Assembly (NCBI RefSeq): GCF_000023585.1
Contig: NC_012914.1
Location: forward strand, 4,060,001-4,124,000
DNA from: Paenibacillus sp. JDR-2
GTDB lineage: Bacteria > Bacillota > Bacilli > Paenibacillales > Paenibacillaceae
DNA length: 64,000 nt
Direction: 5' to 3'
Both the position numbers and the translations under genes were made by a program. The notes below the pieces were generated by a model. The model saw only the letters and a list, made by a program, of their open reading frames with translations. It was not told where the DNA came from and did no database searches. Below are positions 51,853-61,492 of the stretch, in pieces. The stretch's first letter is position 1, and each line of letters starts with the position of its first letter.

Positions 51853-53595
51853 TTAAGAATTGATGCCTTTAATGGTTGTACCGTAGCTTTCCTGCTGCTT
51901 ATGGAACTGCTCGTTGATTTTCGCATTGATATCTTCGATTCCCATCTTCTTCACCTGAGCGATCATATCGTCATAGAGCTTATCTCTGGATGCATCGTCT
52001 TTAGCCAATACGATTTTGGAGATTTGGGCTTCCAGGTAAGTCTTGATTTGCAGTTGATCGTTCGCCAGCTTGCTGCCGGCTTCAATAAAGTTGCTAGGCA
52101 TGCTTAATGCCGATGTATCGTAAATTTCCGAGTTTTTGCCGATTGTGGTCTGCACCTGCATCGCCATTACGCTGTCCGCTCCTTTATTGGAGGTAGGAGC
52201 AACCGTTGCATGGTCATGCCAAGCAATATTGTGGAACGGCCAGAAGGCAAATACGCCAGTTTTGGAATAATCCGCCGCATCCTTCAGACCTTGCTCGGTC
52301 TGCACCGCAAGTCCGTTTGCGTCCAGCGTATAGTCGCTTCCTTCGAAGCCGTAATAGTTAAGCAGCAGCCCTTCGTCGCTGGTCATGAAATCAAGCCATT
52401 TGGCAATTCGCTCCGGGTTAGGCGCATCCTTCGAAATAAACGTATTCATCCAGCCCGTGCCTGCTTTCAAGGAACGTCCTGCTACCGGCTTTGTTCCCTC
52501 GCTCGACATCATCGGACCGGGCGTAACCCAGGTGCCAACCGCGTTCTCGTCCGTAAATCCGGTATTGGCCGAGTTGCCGATAAAACTGAATACGCGGCCG
52601 GATTTGACCGATGCTTTTGTCGAGGTATCATCCACCGTCATCTGGCTTGGATCAAAGGCTCCTGCTTTGGCCGCTTTGTACAGGAAATCAAGCGCATGCT
52701 TCGTTTCCGGTGCCAGGATCACATCTCGGTAATTGCCGTCTTTATCGACCGGCATAACGCCAAACATCGCTTCCAGCGTGCCTAGCGTACCGCCATGCCC
52801 TGTTCCGCCAACCGATAAGCCCTGATAGTTCTTCCCGTCGATCAGCAGCGGAATTACCGGAGTGCCATCGATCTTTAAGCCCTTCACTTTCTCGTAAGCG
52901 GCAAGCACGCCGTCTTCGGTCTTCAGGTCCTCTTCGGTAATGCCGGCTTGCTTCATAATTTCCTGATTGAACATAATCGAGTTGTTATTCCGGAACTTCG
53001 CGGCATCCGAATAAAATTCGCTGGAAGGCGGATAGATCTCCCGGGCATCCTGCGTATCCATATGGCTCGGATAAGCGTACCAGCCGCCGTCGCGCTCGGT
53101 TAAGGCTTGCTTCAGATCCTGCGGAAAATTCGTCAGCAGCGGAGAGGACGGATTATATTTCTTCAGAAATTCATCCAGATTCCATACTTTGTCCGCGTCA
53201 ATCAGCTTCTTCTCCAGCGTGCCGTCCGTCAGCGTCATGATGTCCGGCAGCTTATTGGACGAGACCAGCATCAGGCTTAATTTCGTTCCCGCATCCTGAG
53301 CCGGAATGTTGAATTCGAACGATAAACCGGTCTTGCTTGTAATGGTCCCTTCTACCGAATTGGGATCCGAATTCCATGGCGACGGCGGATTCCATCCGCT
53401 TACGTCAGAGAACCACGTCAGCTTGACCGGAGCAGTATTCTCCGCCGCGCCGCTTGAGGAGGACGGTTCCGCGGAATTGGATACCTCGTTATTCGTCCCT
53501 TCCTGGCTGTTATTCGGTTGATTCGAACTGCAGGCTGAAAGCGCTATCGAACAAGACAATAGCATGACCGTCCACAAGCTGTAATGCTTTCTCAT
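51853..53595 (-). CDS. LplA-type sugar-binding lipoprotein
   Basis: A 580-residue extracellular binding protein of LplA size. The signal peptide ends in the lipobox SIALSAC (C22), then a Ser/Asn/Glu linker. It supplies the LplB/LplC permeases with an oligosaccharide. AAGGGGG precedes the ATG. It lies 116 bases after the response-regulator gene on the same strand, the classic order kinase-regulator-binding protein-permeases-hydrolase. Confidence 0.94.
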   Translation of the reverse strand: MRKHYSLWTVMLLSCSIALSACSSNQPNNSQEGTNNEVSNSAEPSSSSGAAENTAPVKLTWFSDVSGWNPPSPWNSDPNSVEGTITSKTGLSFEFNIPAQDAGTKLSLMLVSSNKLPDIMTLTDGTLEKKLIDADKVWNLDEFLKKYNPSSPLLTNFPQDLKQALTERDGGWYAYPSHMDTQDAREIYPPSSEFYSDAAKFRNNNSIMFNQEIMKQAGITEEDLKTEDGVLAAYEKVKGLKIDGTPVIPLLIDGKNYQGLSVGGTGHGGTLGTLEAMFGVMPVDKDGNYRDVILAPETKHALDFLYKAAKAGAFDPSQMTVDDTSTKASVKSGRVFSFIGNSANTGFTDENAVGTWVTPGPMMSSEGTKPVAGRSLKAGTGWMNTFISKDAPNPERIAKWLDFMTSDEGLLLNYYGFEGSDYTLDANGLAVQTEQGLKDAADYSKTGVFAFWPFHNIAWHDHATVAPTSNKGADSVMAMQVQTTIGKNSEIYDTSALSMPSNFIEAGSKLANDQLQIKTYLEAQISKIVLAKDDASRDKLYDDMIAQVKKMGIEDINAKINEQFHKQQESYGTTIKGINS

Positions 53596-53711
53596 ACCTT
53601 TGTTCCCCCTTAAGACTTGTAATGGCTCTTACCCTTCCCATGATAGTTGAATCCAGCCCTCAGCCATATGTTTGTAATTTTGCAAATTGGTGCGGATTGT
53701 AGATAGCGCTT

Positions 53712-55163
53712 TCATATTTTTCTGAACTTGCTTGGCGTTAGCCCGACATGTTTTTTAAACAGCTTGTTGAAATGAAAATAGTCCTTGTAGCCGACACGCT
53801 CCACAACCTCGTGAACGGATATAGAGCTTTCCTTCAGCAGCTCTTTTGCTAGCGCGATTCTTTTGCCCGTAATATAGTCCGAATAAGAGGTTCCCGCCTC
53901 CTTCTTAATCAGGAAGCTAAGATAGCTGAGGCTCAGATTAAAACGTTTGGCGATTGCGCCCAGCATAATATCCTCCGTAAAGCTTGTATCGATATAGTCC
54001 ATTACGGCTTTGACCTGCCCGCTTATAACCGGGAGATCAGGCGTACCTTCAAGCTCGAAGCCATTTTTCAACCTCTCGAATACGGCATCTATCGAAGAAT
54101 AGATCCTTGCCAGCTGATCGCAAGTCAGAAATTCAATATCCTGCTGTGAACTTGCTTGGCTGTAATATTTATGAATAAGCGAGATGATCTGATTGTACAC
54201 GCTAGCGAATTGATCCAGCTGCATGCCTCGGCACTGCTCCATAAGCCGCTGAAGGCATTCCTGCATACCCGTCAGCTTGCGTTCTTTCATGCTCAGCTCC
54301 AACTGCAGCATAGTTCCCGAGATCCCGGCGGCCGTTGCCTCATGCTCTTTATAACGGACAATGCGGTGATCCGGATAAAAGCATGAAGTGAATAACGCGA
54401 TATCTGCCGCATGAAACACCTTGGAGAGCGGATACGACAAATCCGACGGCATACTGATACCGATATGGCTTGCATCCTTGAGATTGCCGGTTATAAAATC
54501 CAGCAGATCAGCAGAATGCGCTGCTTCATCATAAAGGAGAATATAGGACAGCTTGTTTGAGCCTGTCCTCATGACATGGGCATCCATCCCTGACAATTTC
54601 GCAACTCTCTCGGAGGAATCCGTAACCGTGGCATACCAAAATACAGCATTGATTAGCAGAACATTCGAATGCTCCGGCTTCATTCCCCGGTTGCATAGAT
54701 ACTGACCAATCGTGGTATTGCCGTCGGCATCCAGCAGCTCGAACAAATCGTTCAGCGGTGCATCGGGGTCGCCGGCATCCAGCTTTTTCTGCTCCAAATG
54801 GCCTCTCAGACGCATGATCGTTTCGAGCAGCTGTTCCTTCTCGATTTGCTTCAGCAAATAATCAAATGCGCCAAGCCGCAAAGCCTGCTGGGCATATTCA
54901 AACTCGGAATACCCGCTTGCGAGGATAACTTCCGTCCCCAGCTTCTGCTTGGCTATTTCATTCAGCAATTCAATCCCATTAAGCCCCGGCATCCGGATAT
55001 CCGAGACAACCACTTCGGGACGATGCTCCTCAATAAACCGCAAAGCCGACGAACCATCGTAAGCTTGGCCAATAACCTGATACCCTTCCGTTTCCCAATC
55101 AATAAGCTTCGAAATGCCGTAGGCTACCCAAGGCTCATCATCCACGATTAACACGCGATACAT
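53712..55163 (-). CDS. YesN-type response regulator with AraC DNA-binding domain
   Basis: A 483-residue protein. The receiver occupies residues 1-120 (DDE near residue 8, acceptor D55 in VVSDIRMPGLNG). A linker and a C-terminal AraC domain follow (LGAIAKRFNLSLSYLSFLIKK; VGYKDYFHFNKLFKKHVG). The ATG at 55163 has GGGAGG ahead; an earlier start at 55223 would lie deeper inside the kinase gene. It is coupled to the kinase by a 26-base overlap and likely activates the transporter operon downstream. Confidence 0.94.
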   Translation of the reverse strand: MYRVLIVDDEPWVAYGISKLIDWETEGYQVIGQAYDGSSALRFIEEHRPEVVVSDIRMPGLNGIELLNEIAKQKLGTEVILASGYSEFEYAQQALRLGAFDYLLKQIEKEQLLETIMRLRGHLEQKKLDAGDPDAPLNDLFELLDADGNTTIGQYLCNRGMKPEHSNVLLINAVFWYATVTDSSERVAKLSGMDAHVMRTGSNKLSYILLYDEAAHSADLLDFITGNLKDASHIGISMPSDLSYPLSKVFHAADIALFTSCFYPDHRIVRYKEHEATAAGISGTMLQLELSMKERKLTGMQECLQRLMEQCRGMQLDQFASVYNQIISLIHKYYSQASSQQDIEFLTCDQLARIYSSIDAVFERLKNGFELEGTPDLPVISGQVKAVMDYIDTSFTEDIMLGAIAKRFNLSLSYLSFLIKKEAGTSYSDYITGKRIALAKELLKESSISVHEVVERVGYKDYFHFNKLFKKHVGLTPSKFRKI

Positions 55164-56901
55164 GTTCGGTTCCTCCCTCGACGACGTGCGGCGGGAAAGA
55201 AATCCTGACGCTCGTCCCTTCATTTAACACGCTGTCAACCTCAAGCGAAGCAGCTTCGCCATAGAATAAATGCGTCCGGTTATAGATATTGGAGATTCCG
55301 ATTCCCTTTTGCTTCCCCTGTTCCCCTGAGACAAATTCCTGGCTGCCGATAAGGCCATCCCTTAACTCTTGCAGCTGGCACTCGTTCATACCGTAGCCGT
55401 TATCTTGAACAAGAACCCTGATCCGGTGATCGGCGGACTTATGAATATCGATCAACACTTCGCCTTCACCCAGCTTCCTCTCCAGCCCATGAAATACCGC
55501 GTTTTCAACAAGCGGCTGCAGCAGCATTTTGAGCATCGTTTCGTTCAACAAATCCTCATCGCAGCGGATAACGATCTTAAACCGCCCTCTGAAGCGGAAA
55601 TCTATTATTCTCGCATATTCCCTAATATGGGCCAGCTCCTCCGCAATCGTCACAAAATTGCTCCCTTTCACCGCATAGCGGAACATGCGCGACAGAGATT
55701 CCGAAATATCCGCAATATCTCGGACATCATGGTAAAAGGCCATGGCGCGGATGCTTTCCAGCGTGTTATAGAGAAAATGCGGATTGATCTGATTCCGGAA
55801 AGCCGATATTTCCATCTGTTTTTTGGCCAGCTCAATTTCCAGCATCCGGATTTGGGTAGAGCGGACCTCATCGCTCAGCTCGCTTATATCGTCCAGCATA
55901 TTATTCAGCTTTTGGCCAAGCACGCCAATCTCGTTTTTGTGAACGACCTGATAGCGGCTATCCTCACCGTTTTTCGGATAGGACTTGATGAAATCCATCA
56001 ACGATTTAATCGGCTTCAGAATTCGGGTGAAGAAAATAAGCAGGAACATACACAAAATGCCGAACATAATCGCGTAGGTGGTGATATTGATCCGTTTGAC
56101 CGTTCCCAGCTCATTAAGCAGCTCGCTCTTCGGAATGATACTGATCAGCTTCCAGCCGGAAGGAGCAAGCGTAATCGACTGGACGATAAATTTCGAGTTT
56201 GCCTTCCACTTGCCTACGTTCACCGAGTCGCTGCTGGACACCTTGCCTTCGCTGGTTAAGATATGATCATTCCGGTCGAGCAACATAACCCGGGAGTTGG
56301 CCGTAACTTTTGCGCTCCTCAGAATCGGACTCAGGTTAGAGACATCCATCACGTATCGGCCGGTCCCCCGGTATTCCGTTGCGATATGGTTGCTGTCCAG
56401 TCCGTAGATTGGAGCCGTAATAATGTAAAAATGCTCCGTCGGGCGGTCATCCAGATTAACCAGGCCGGAATAGGACATCGTCTGCACGGGAGCCGTCGTC
56501 TCGTCCTGACCCTCGCCAAGCCTTGTCATTAGCTTCCCGCTCCGGTCGTATAGCTGAATTCCCCTTATATTGGATTTCATCGACATCGTGTTGGCGAATA
56601 CAGACAGCACTTCGCGGTTCATCAATACCCGGTCCAGCATATCGTCCGTATTGATATAGGTCTGTACGGTAGGGCTGTAAAACAAGAAGGTGGATATTCC
56701 TTGCATGTCGCCGTCAAAGCTCGTCATCTTCTCGTTGACCTGTTGCAAGATGGTATTAACGGATGCGGTGACCTTCCGTTCGATAATTTGCTGGGCAATA
56801 CGGTTCGTAATGATATAAGTAATAAGCAGCGTGACCAGCATAAGCGCAATCAAAATCAAGATTTGCCTCATCAAGCTGGGCTTCCATATCCGGTTCAGCA
56901 T
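55138..56901 (-). CDS. YesM-type sensor histidine kinase
   Basis: A 587-residue membrane kinase. A first segment near residues 13-32, a dCache-like outer sensor, a second segment near 275-297, HAMP, and the acceptor motif RNQINPHFLYNTL (about residue 375) are visible. The HATPase has QPLVENAVFHG and DNGYGMN. It is partner of the response regulator encoded downstream and probably senses the substrate of the LplA/B/C-type transporter. Confidence 0.94.
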   Translation of the reverse strand: MLNRIWKPSLMRQILILIALMLVTLLITYIITNRIAQQIIERKVTASVNTILQQVNEKMTSFDGDMQGISTFLFYSPTVQTYINTDDMLDRVLMNREVLSVFANTMSMKSNIRGIQLYDRSGKLMTRLGEGQDETTAPVQTMSYSGLVNLDDRPTEHFYIITAPIYGLDSNHIATEYRGTGRYVMDVSNLSPILRSAKVTANSRVMLLDRNDHILTSEGKVSSSDSVNVGKWKANSKFIVQSITLAPSGWKLISIIPKSELLNELGTVKRINITTYAIMFGILCMFLLIFFTRILKPIKSLMDFIKSYPKNGEDSRYQVVHKNEIGVLGQKLNNMLDDISELSDEVRSTQIRMLEIELAKKQMEISAFRNQINPHFLYNTLESIRAMAFYHDVRDIADISESLSRMFRYAVKGSNFVTIAEELAHIREYARIIDFRFRGRFKIVIRCDEDLLNETMLKMLLQPLVENAVFHGLERKLGEGEVLIDIHKSADHRIRVLVQDNGYGMNECQLQELRDGLIGSQEFVSGEQGKQKGIGISNIYNRTHLFYGEAASLEVDSVLNEGTSVRISFPPHVVEGGTEHVSRVNRG

Positions 56902-56954
56902 AACGTTCCCCTTTTCGAATAGCGGCTGTATGATCCTCTAACAGAAGAAACAAC

Positions 56955-56984
56955 AAAAAAACCGCTTTTTAAGGCGATTTTTTT
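56955..56984 (-). terminator. Terminator of the second GH51 gene
   Basis: On the minus strand AAAAAAATCGC pairs with GCGGTTTTTTT (one T-G wobble) across CTTAAAAA, ending in the U-tract. Confidence 0.85.
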
Positions 56985-56995
56985 GAAGACTTGCT

Positions 56996-59380
56996 TTATT
57001 TCACTCTGAATACCGTAATGGAATGCTTGGGAAAATCGTACGCAAAACGGTTGCCTTGGGCACGGAATTGGTTCTGCTTTGGAGCTACTCGGTCAGGCGT
57101 TTCGAATGTATTCTCTTCATCCAGCGAATGGCCGGACATTTCGTAGACATCAATGTTCAGGAGCGGTTTCCGTAAATCTGCAAGCACAACGTCAGCGCTA
57201 ACCGAGCTGTCCTGCACATTCACAACCTTAATGATGGCATCGCCGGTTGCCCGATCATAGCTGGCGGAATAATACAATGGCTCGATAAGCGGCAGCGTAT
57301 CTTCTGTTTCATTGTATAGTTCACCATTAATCCAGGCGCGGATCTGACGACCCGATACCTCCAATTTCAAGCTGTATTCTTTATGATCTTCTACGTTAAA
57401 AATGCTTTGGGTGAGGACGGAGCCTCTTCCATTGATATTGGAAGCAATAATGGAATCCTGATTCTGCCAGCCGCCAAACTCCCAGATCCGCTTATTCTTC
57501 TCGTCCGTTTGTCCAAACTTGAGATTAAAGCCTTTAGGTCCGCTGATTCTTTGGGCTTTCAGGGTTATCGTATAGTTCTCCCAATCCGTATCTCCTAGAT
57601 CGATTGTCCGGATCGACGTCCCGTTTATTCTGTCTTCTTCCGTATCGGAGAGCGTGCAAGGCAAGCCTCCGTTCAGCTCTTTTACTTCCCCGTTATCGTT
57701 GTTCACCAGTACGATATCCCAATAACGGAAGGAGCAGCGGTCCGTCTCCAGGGATAAAACGCCGTTAATCGGCATCTTCATATTGTGAGGAGCAGCTTCC
57801 AGACCACTCGCTTCGATTGTTAAAAGCTGATCCCCTTGATGATGCATAAACAGCTGCTGCACATAATAGTTAGGCGTGCCGTAAACCTCATGATTGTTGA
57901 ACCAGATCATATCCGGTTTCCAGTTCACGTAATCGACGTTGCACAGGAGCGGTGCATAGCAGGCAAGTCCTACGGCATGCGCGTTTTTCTCAAGCCCCGT
58001 CATGTAAGCCGCTTCGGCAAGCGCGTTGTAATACGTGTTCCCCCAGGAGGCGTATTCGCCCAGAAAGACTTTCGGGTCATCCGCTTTAAAGTTGTCGTAC
58101 CGATGGTAGTTGGCCAGAAACCATTCCGGCGAGCTGTAATAATGCTCGTCCACCAGATCCGACTGATGCTCTCTCGCAGATTGCCAGCCGCGTTCATATT
58201 CCGTTCCTGCGGCGAACGGGCCTGAGGAATTTATAACTTTGATATTCGGATACTTCTCTTTAATGGCGCGATGGAAGTACGGGTAACGTTCAAAGAACGG
58301 CTCTCCCACTTCTTCGTTGCCGATTCCGATATACTCAAGCCCGAACGGCTCCGGGTGACCCAGCTCCGCGCGAATCGCTCCCCACGTAGTTGAAGCATCG
58401 CCATTAGCAAACTCGATGAGATCAAGCGCATCTTGAATCCATGGCGACAGCTCTTCGATCGGAACGATTCGGTTGTGATGCGGATCGTATCCGCCCGGCA
58501 GAATCGGGATTGGCTTGGCTCCAATGTCCTCGCATAATTGAAAATATTCGTAATAGCCGAGGCCAAGCGTCTGATTATAGCGCCAGTTGTTCCTTCTAGC
58601 CGGTCTTTGCTCAACGGGGCCAATCGTGTTTTTCCACCGGTACATGGAGTTCCTGTCATCCGGGTTCAAGGAACCGTCATGCACGAGGCAGCCGCCAGGG
58701 AAACGCATAAACTTTGGCTTCAGGTCGGCGAGCAGCTTCGCAATATCCTCTCTTAATCCGCCAGGCCGGTTAAGATACGTCTTCTCCGGGAAAAGGGATA
58801 CCATATCGAGGTACAGCTTCCCCTGCCCTCTTGTCACAAGAACAAGACGGCAACCCTTATCCGTTGCAGTGGACGTTATTACAGCCTCGTATTTTGTCCA
58901 TTCAGCCGACTTCACCTCAATGACAGCTTCGCCGTAAACGGAACCGTCTATCCCTTCGATTGTGACGGTCAGAGGTTCTTGGGAGCTGGCGTCACGCCGC
59001 GCAAATATCGAAAATAAATAACGGTCTCCTTGCTTGACGGGAATACCGCTGTTGAAACCAAGGTTCATAAGCCCAACGCCATTACCCTCCGCAACAATAT
59101 CTATTACCGCATAATGAGGGTTACGCGCGTTAATCGGATGGCTTTCCCCGATTGTAATTTCCGTCTGTCCGCCGCCTCTTTCCACCTTTTCCCAGGCCAT
59201 TAAAGCATGGTAATCGGGATGATCGATCGGATCAAATTCAAAGGAACGGTTCCGAACAAGCTCCGCGTAGAGTCCCCCATCCGCCGCATGATTCAGATCC
59301 TCGAAAAATATGCCAAACAAGTCGCCTAATTCCGCGCCTCGTTCTTGTGTGCGTATCGTTAATGCCGGCTGTGTGCTCAT
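56996..59380 (-). CDS. Large GH51 alpha-L-arabinofuranosidase with carbohydrate-binding domain
   Basis: A 794-residue protein, much longer than the AbfA-type GH51 in this window. An N-terminal GIFFEDLNHAADGGLYAELV is followed by a CBM4/9-like beta-sandwich insertion (about 70-205). The catalytic barrel follows with acid/base E in IGIGNEEVGE and nucleophile E in VFLGEYASWG. A C-terminal laminin-G-like segment of about 120 residues is inserted in the final beta domain. There is no signal peptide. It resembles Bifidobacterium and eukaryotic-type GH51 enzymes. AAAGGAG precedes the ATG. A promoter with AraC-type repeats (59416-59478) controls it. Confidence 0.92.
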   Translation of the reverse strand: MSTQPALTIRTQERGAELGDLFGIFFEDLNHAADGGLYAELVRNRSFEFDPIDHPDYHALMAWEKVERGGGQTEITIGESHPINARNPHYAVIDIVAEGNGVGLMNLGFNSGIPVKQGDRYLFSIFARRDASSQEPLTVTIEGIDGSVYGEAVIEVKSAEWTKYEAVITSTATDKGCRLVLVTRGQGKLYLDMVSLFPEKTYLNRPGGLREDIAKLLADLKPKFMRFPGGCLVHDGSLNPDDRNSMYRWKNTIGPVEQRPARRNNWRYNQTLGLGYYEYFQLCEDIGAKPIPILPGGYDPHHNRIVPIEELSPWIQDALDLIEFANGDASTTWGAIRAELGHPEPFGLEYIGIGNEEVGEPFFERYPYFHRAIKEKYPNIKVINSSGPFAAGTEYERGWQSAREHQSDLVDEHYYSSPEWFLANYHRYDNFKADDPKVFLGEYASWGNTYYNALAEAAYMTGLEKNAHAVGLACYAPLLCNVDYVNWKPDMIWFNNHEVYGTPNYYVQQLFMHHQGDQLLTIEASGLEAAPHNMKMPINGVLSLETDRCSFRYWDIVLVNNDNGEVKELNGGLPCTLSDTEEDRINGTSIRTIDLGDTDWENYTITLKAQRISGPKGFNLKFGQTDEKNKRIWEFGGWQNQDSIIASNINGRGSVLTQSIFNVEDHKEYSLKLEVSGRQIRAWINGELYNETEDTLPLIEPLYYSASYDRATGDAIIKVVNVQDSSVSADVVLADLRKPLLNIDVYEMSGHSLDEENTFETPDRVAPKQNQFRAQGNRFAYDFPKHSITVFRVK

Positions 59381-59415
59381 GTCGATTAAATCTCCTTTGC
59401 CCTCTTTTTCTTAAG

Positions 59416-59478
59416 ATTCTAAGGAGTAGCGCCTGCGAAAACAATTCATTATCCTGCCTTATAACTGACCTATCCTGC
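59416..59478 (-). promoter_or_regulatory. GH51 promoter with 21-bp-spaced activator repeats
   Basis: On the minus strand TTGTTT (59439-59444), a 17-base spacer and TAGAAT (59416-59421). Directly upstream TATCCTGC occurs twice (plus-strand 59450-59457 and 59471-59478), exactly 21 bp apart, the nearer copy five bases from the -35. Confidence 0.7.
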
Positions 59479-59505
59479 TATCCATAGAGAACAACCCGGC
59501 AGATC

Positions 59506-59514
59506 TGGTATAAT
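59506..59514 (+). promoter_or_regulatory. Extended -10 promoter of the AraC gene
   Basis: TGGTATAAT is a perfect -10 hexamer with the TG extension; no good -35 is seen. It lies 37 bases before the AraC start. Confidence 0.6.
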
Positions 59515-59551
59515 TCCTTCAGCATCATCTCAATGAGGAGCTGAATACGTA

Positions 59552-60406
59552 ATGGATCACTACAAGCTTGCCGGGCTTGGGCCGAATGAAACGATCGGAA
59601 TCTTGCCCGATTACTATTTTCCGCCTTACATTACGCTTGCCCATATGTTCTCAGCCCCAAGCAATTGGGCAATACACAACAGGGAGATGAAGCAGTATGT
59701 CCTTCAATATGTCGTTGACGGCATAGCGGACTACCCAATCGAAGACACGCCTTATACGACAACGCGCGGAGATCTGCTCTTTCATCGCCCCATGGAACGG
59801 CACTCCATTCTTCCTCATTCCTCGGAGCCGTACGTTTGCATCTCCATTGTTTTTCACTTTGGCCTCTCACCATTTCCAATCCCCGAGTTGTATGAAAGCG
59901 AGCATTACCTCGGCAACTTTTCCGACCATCCCATCGATAACATGCTATCCGAACTGGTCACTTCTTACAGACAGCCTGGTTTGATTCATCAAATGCAATG
60001 CCAAAGCCTGCTGATGCGCATCCTGTCAGAAGCTTCCCAGAGTAACAAGGAACATTCTCAAGCTAAAAACGATGCCTCGAATAAACCTCAAATTGTGCTT
60101 GTTAAAAATTATCTGCACGAACACTATGACCGGGATGTACAGCTCAAGGAATTAGAAGAGCTTAGCGGCTGGAGCAAAAACTACCTGCTGCTCGTATTCC
60201 GCAAATATATGGGCATGTCCCCAATGCAGTATTTAACCTGGCTGCGAATAAATAAAGCCAAAGAGCTGGCTATCCATTCCAACCTTACAATCAGCGAAAT
60301 TGCCGAACGCGTCGGTTATTCGGATGTCCATACCTTTGGCCGCATGTTTAAAAAGAAAACCGGACATAGCTTAAGTCAATTTTGTGCCAACCTGATTCAC
60401 TCCTGA
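59552..60406 (+). CDS. AraC-family regulator divergent from the large GH51
   Basis: A 284-residue protein. An N-terminal sensor domain (VLQYVVDGIADYPIEDTPYTTTRGDLLFH type) is followed by an AraC DNA-binding domain in the last 100 residues (LKELEELSGWSKNYLLLVFRK; AERVGYSDVHTFGRMFKKKTG). GAGGAG precedes the ATG. The 171-bp gap to the GH51 gene holds paired repeats next to the GH51 promoter, so it is probably the arabinoside-responsive activator of that gene. Confidence 0.9.
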   Translation: MDHYKLAGLGPNETIGILPDYYFPPYITLAHMFSAPSNWAIHNREMKQYVLQYVVDGIADYPIEDTPYTTTRGDLLFHRPMERHSILPHSSEPYVCISIVFHFGLSPFPIPELYESEHYLGNFSDHPIDNMLSELVTSYRQPGLIHQMQCQSLLMRILSEASQSNKEHSQAKNDASNKPQIVLVKNYLHEHYDRDVQLKELEELSGWSKNYLLLVFRKYMGMSPMQYLTWLRINKAKELAIHSNLTISEIAERVGYSDVHTFGRMFKKKTGHSLSQFCANLIHS

Positions 60407-60419
60407 TGCTCACCGTTTT

Positions 60420-61337
60420 TTATATTTTTCTCCAGTAATTCTCATGGGGAACGCGATAAGCAGGCGGAACATCTTCCTCGGACTCGGAAAATGCATAAGC
60501 TCCGGTTGGGTGATATTCAAATGCCTGCTCCCCTTCGGTATACCCACAATGCTCCCGTCTGTTTATGCAGTCCCGCAAAATGCGCTGTTTGATAGGGAGA
60601 TAGTCCGTCGTATGCGGTCCAAAACCTGTCTCAATCTCGCCTGGCCTGAACTCGTAATAGACCGTACGCCGCAGAGCATTCCCTTCTCCTTCCGGTGAGC
60701 CGTGCAGCAGCTGGATATTGTAAAAAATGACATCTCCTGCCTTAAGCGGAACCGGAACCGCATCGTTGGTCTCAAAACCTGGCCTGGAGCAGCGTTCATC
60801 TGCTTCGGCTGATTCCCAATGCTGACTTCCCGGTATAACCCAAAGGCAGGAGCCTTCATCCGCATCATCCAGGTAGAAGTCAACGTTGAAGATAGGCCTT
60901 GGATCCAGGCAGCCGTCCGGCATTGCCGCATCACGGTGCCAAGGCACGGAGGCCGCGTTACCCGGCGCTTTGACGACAAGCGAATCCCAGGTCGGGATTA
61001 AATTCGGTCCTTGCAGCTTCTCCACGGTTCGCAAAATAAACGGGTGGCCCAATAGCACTTTGGCAGCTTCGCATTTATCGATAATAAATTCGGTCCGCCA
61101 GTACACCTTGTCCCCATTGGCCCGAATTCGGTACAAATAATCGCCGGCCTCCGTTTGGCCTGCAAGTCCATTTTCGATGATTTGAAGAGTCTGCTCCTGC
61201 AGCAATCTTAGTTCTTCGCCCATTAATGCATTCCGGATAATCAGATAACCGTTGTCCAGAAAATATCGGGCTTGCTCATCCGTAATAACAGACTGCAGCT
61301 TTGCATCCGCTTCCAAGAAATCTTGTTTAGCACTCAT
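60420..61337 (-). CDS. PhyH-type Fe(II)/2-oxoglutarate dioxygenase
   Basis: A 305-residue jelly-roll protein. The iron ligands are H134 and D136 in VPWHRDAAM and H212 in LLHGSPEGEG. The 2-oxoglutarate arginine is R223 or R224. FYLDDADEGSCLWVIPGSQHW is typical of the PhyH family. Substrate unknown. It converges on the AraC gene 13 bases away. It is only distantly like the dioxygenase at 8833-9615. Confidence 0.9.
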   Translation of the reverse strand: MSAKQDFLEADAKLQSVITDEQARYFLDNGYLIIRNALMGEELRLLQEQTLQIIENGLAGQTEAGDYLYRIRANGDKVYWRTEFIIDKCEAAKVLLGHPFILRTVEKLQGPNLIPTWDSLVVKAPGNAASVPWHRDAAMPDGCLDPRPIFNVDFYLDDADEGSCLWVIPGSQHWESAEADERCSRPGFETNDAVPVPLKAGDVIFYNIQLLHGSPEGEGNALRRTVYYEFRPGEIETGFGPHTTDYLPIKQRILRDCINRREHCGYTEGEQAFEYHPTGAYAFSESEEDVPPAYRVPHENYWRKI

Positions 61338-61440
61338 TATTTAATCAACTCCTCTTCGTATGCGGCAAGATAGCTTAACTATACCGGGAGATCGCTAAGA
61401 AAGATTTAGCTGGAAGCAATGATTTGGTTGCCGAAAGCAC

Positions 61441-61470
61441 ACAAAGCCATCCCGCGAGGGATGGCTTTGT
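61441..61470. terminator. Hairpin downstream of the GNAT gene
   Basis: A 13-bp perfect stem (ACAAAGCCATCCC / GGGATGGCTTTGT) has a GCGA tetraloop. U-tracts are weak on both sides. Confidence 0.75.
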
Positions 61471-61492
61471 AACGAAAGAAAAACGAATGCTA

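Noticed and set aside
55369..56259. A 296-codon plus-strand frame opposite the histidine kinase
   Set aside because: Antisense to a kinase with all expected motifs; no start signals or family features.
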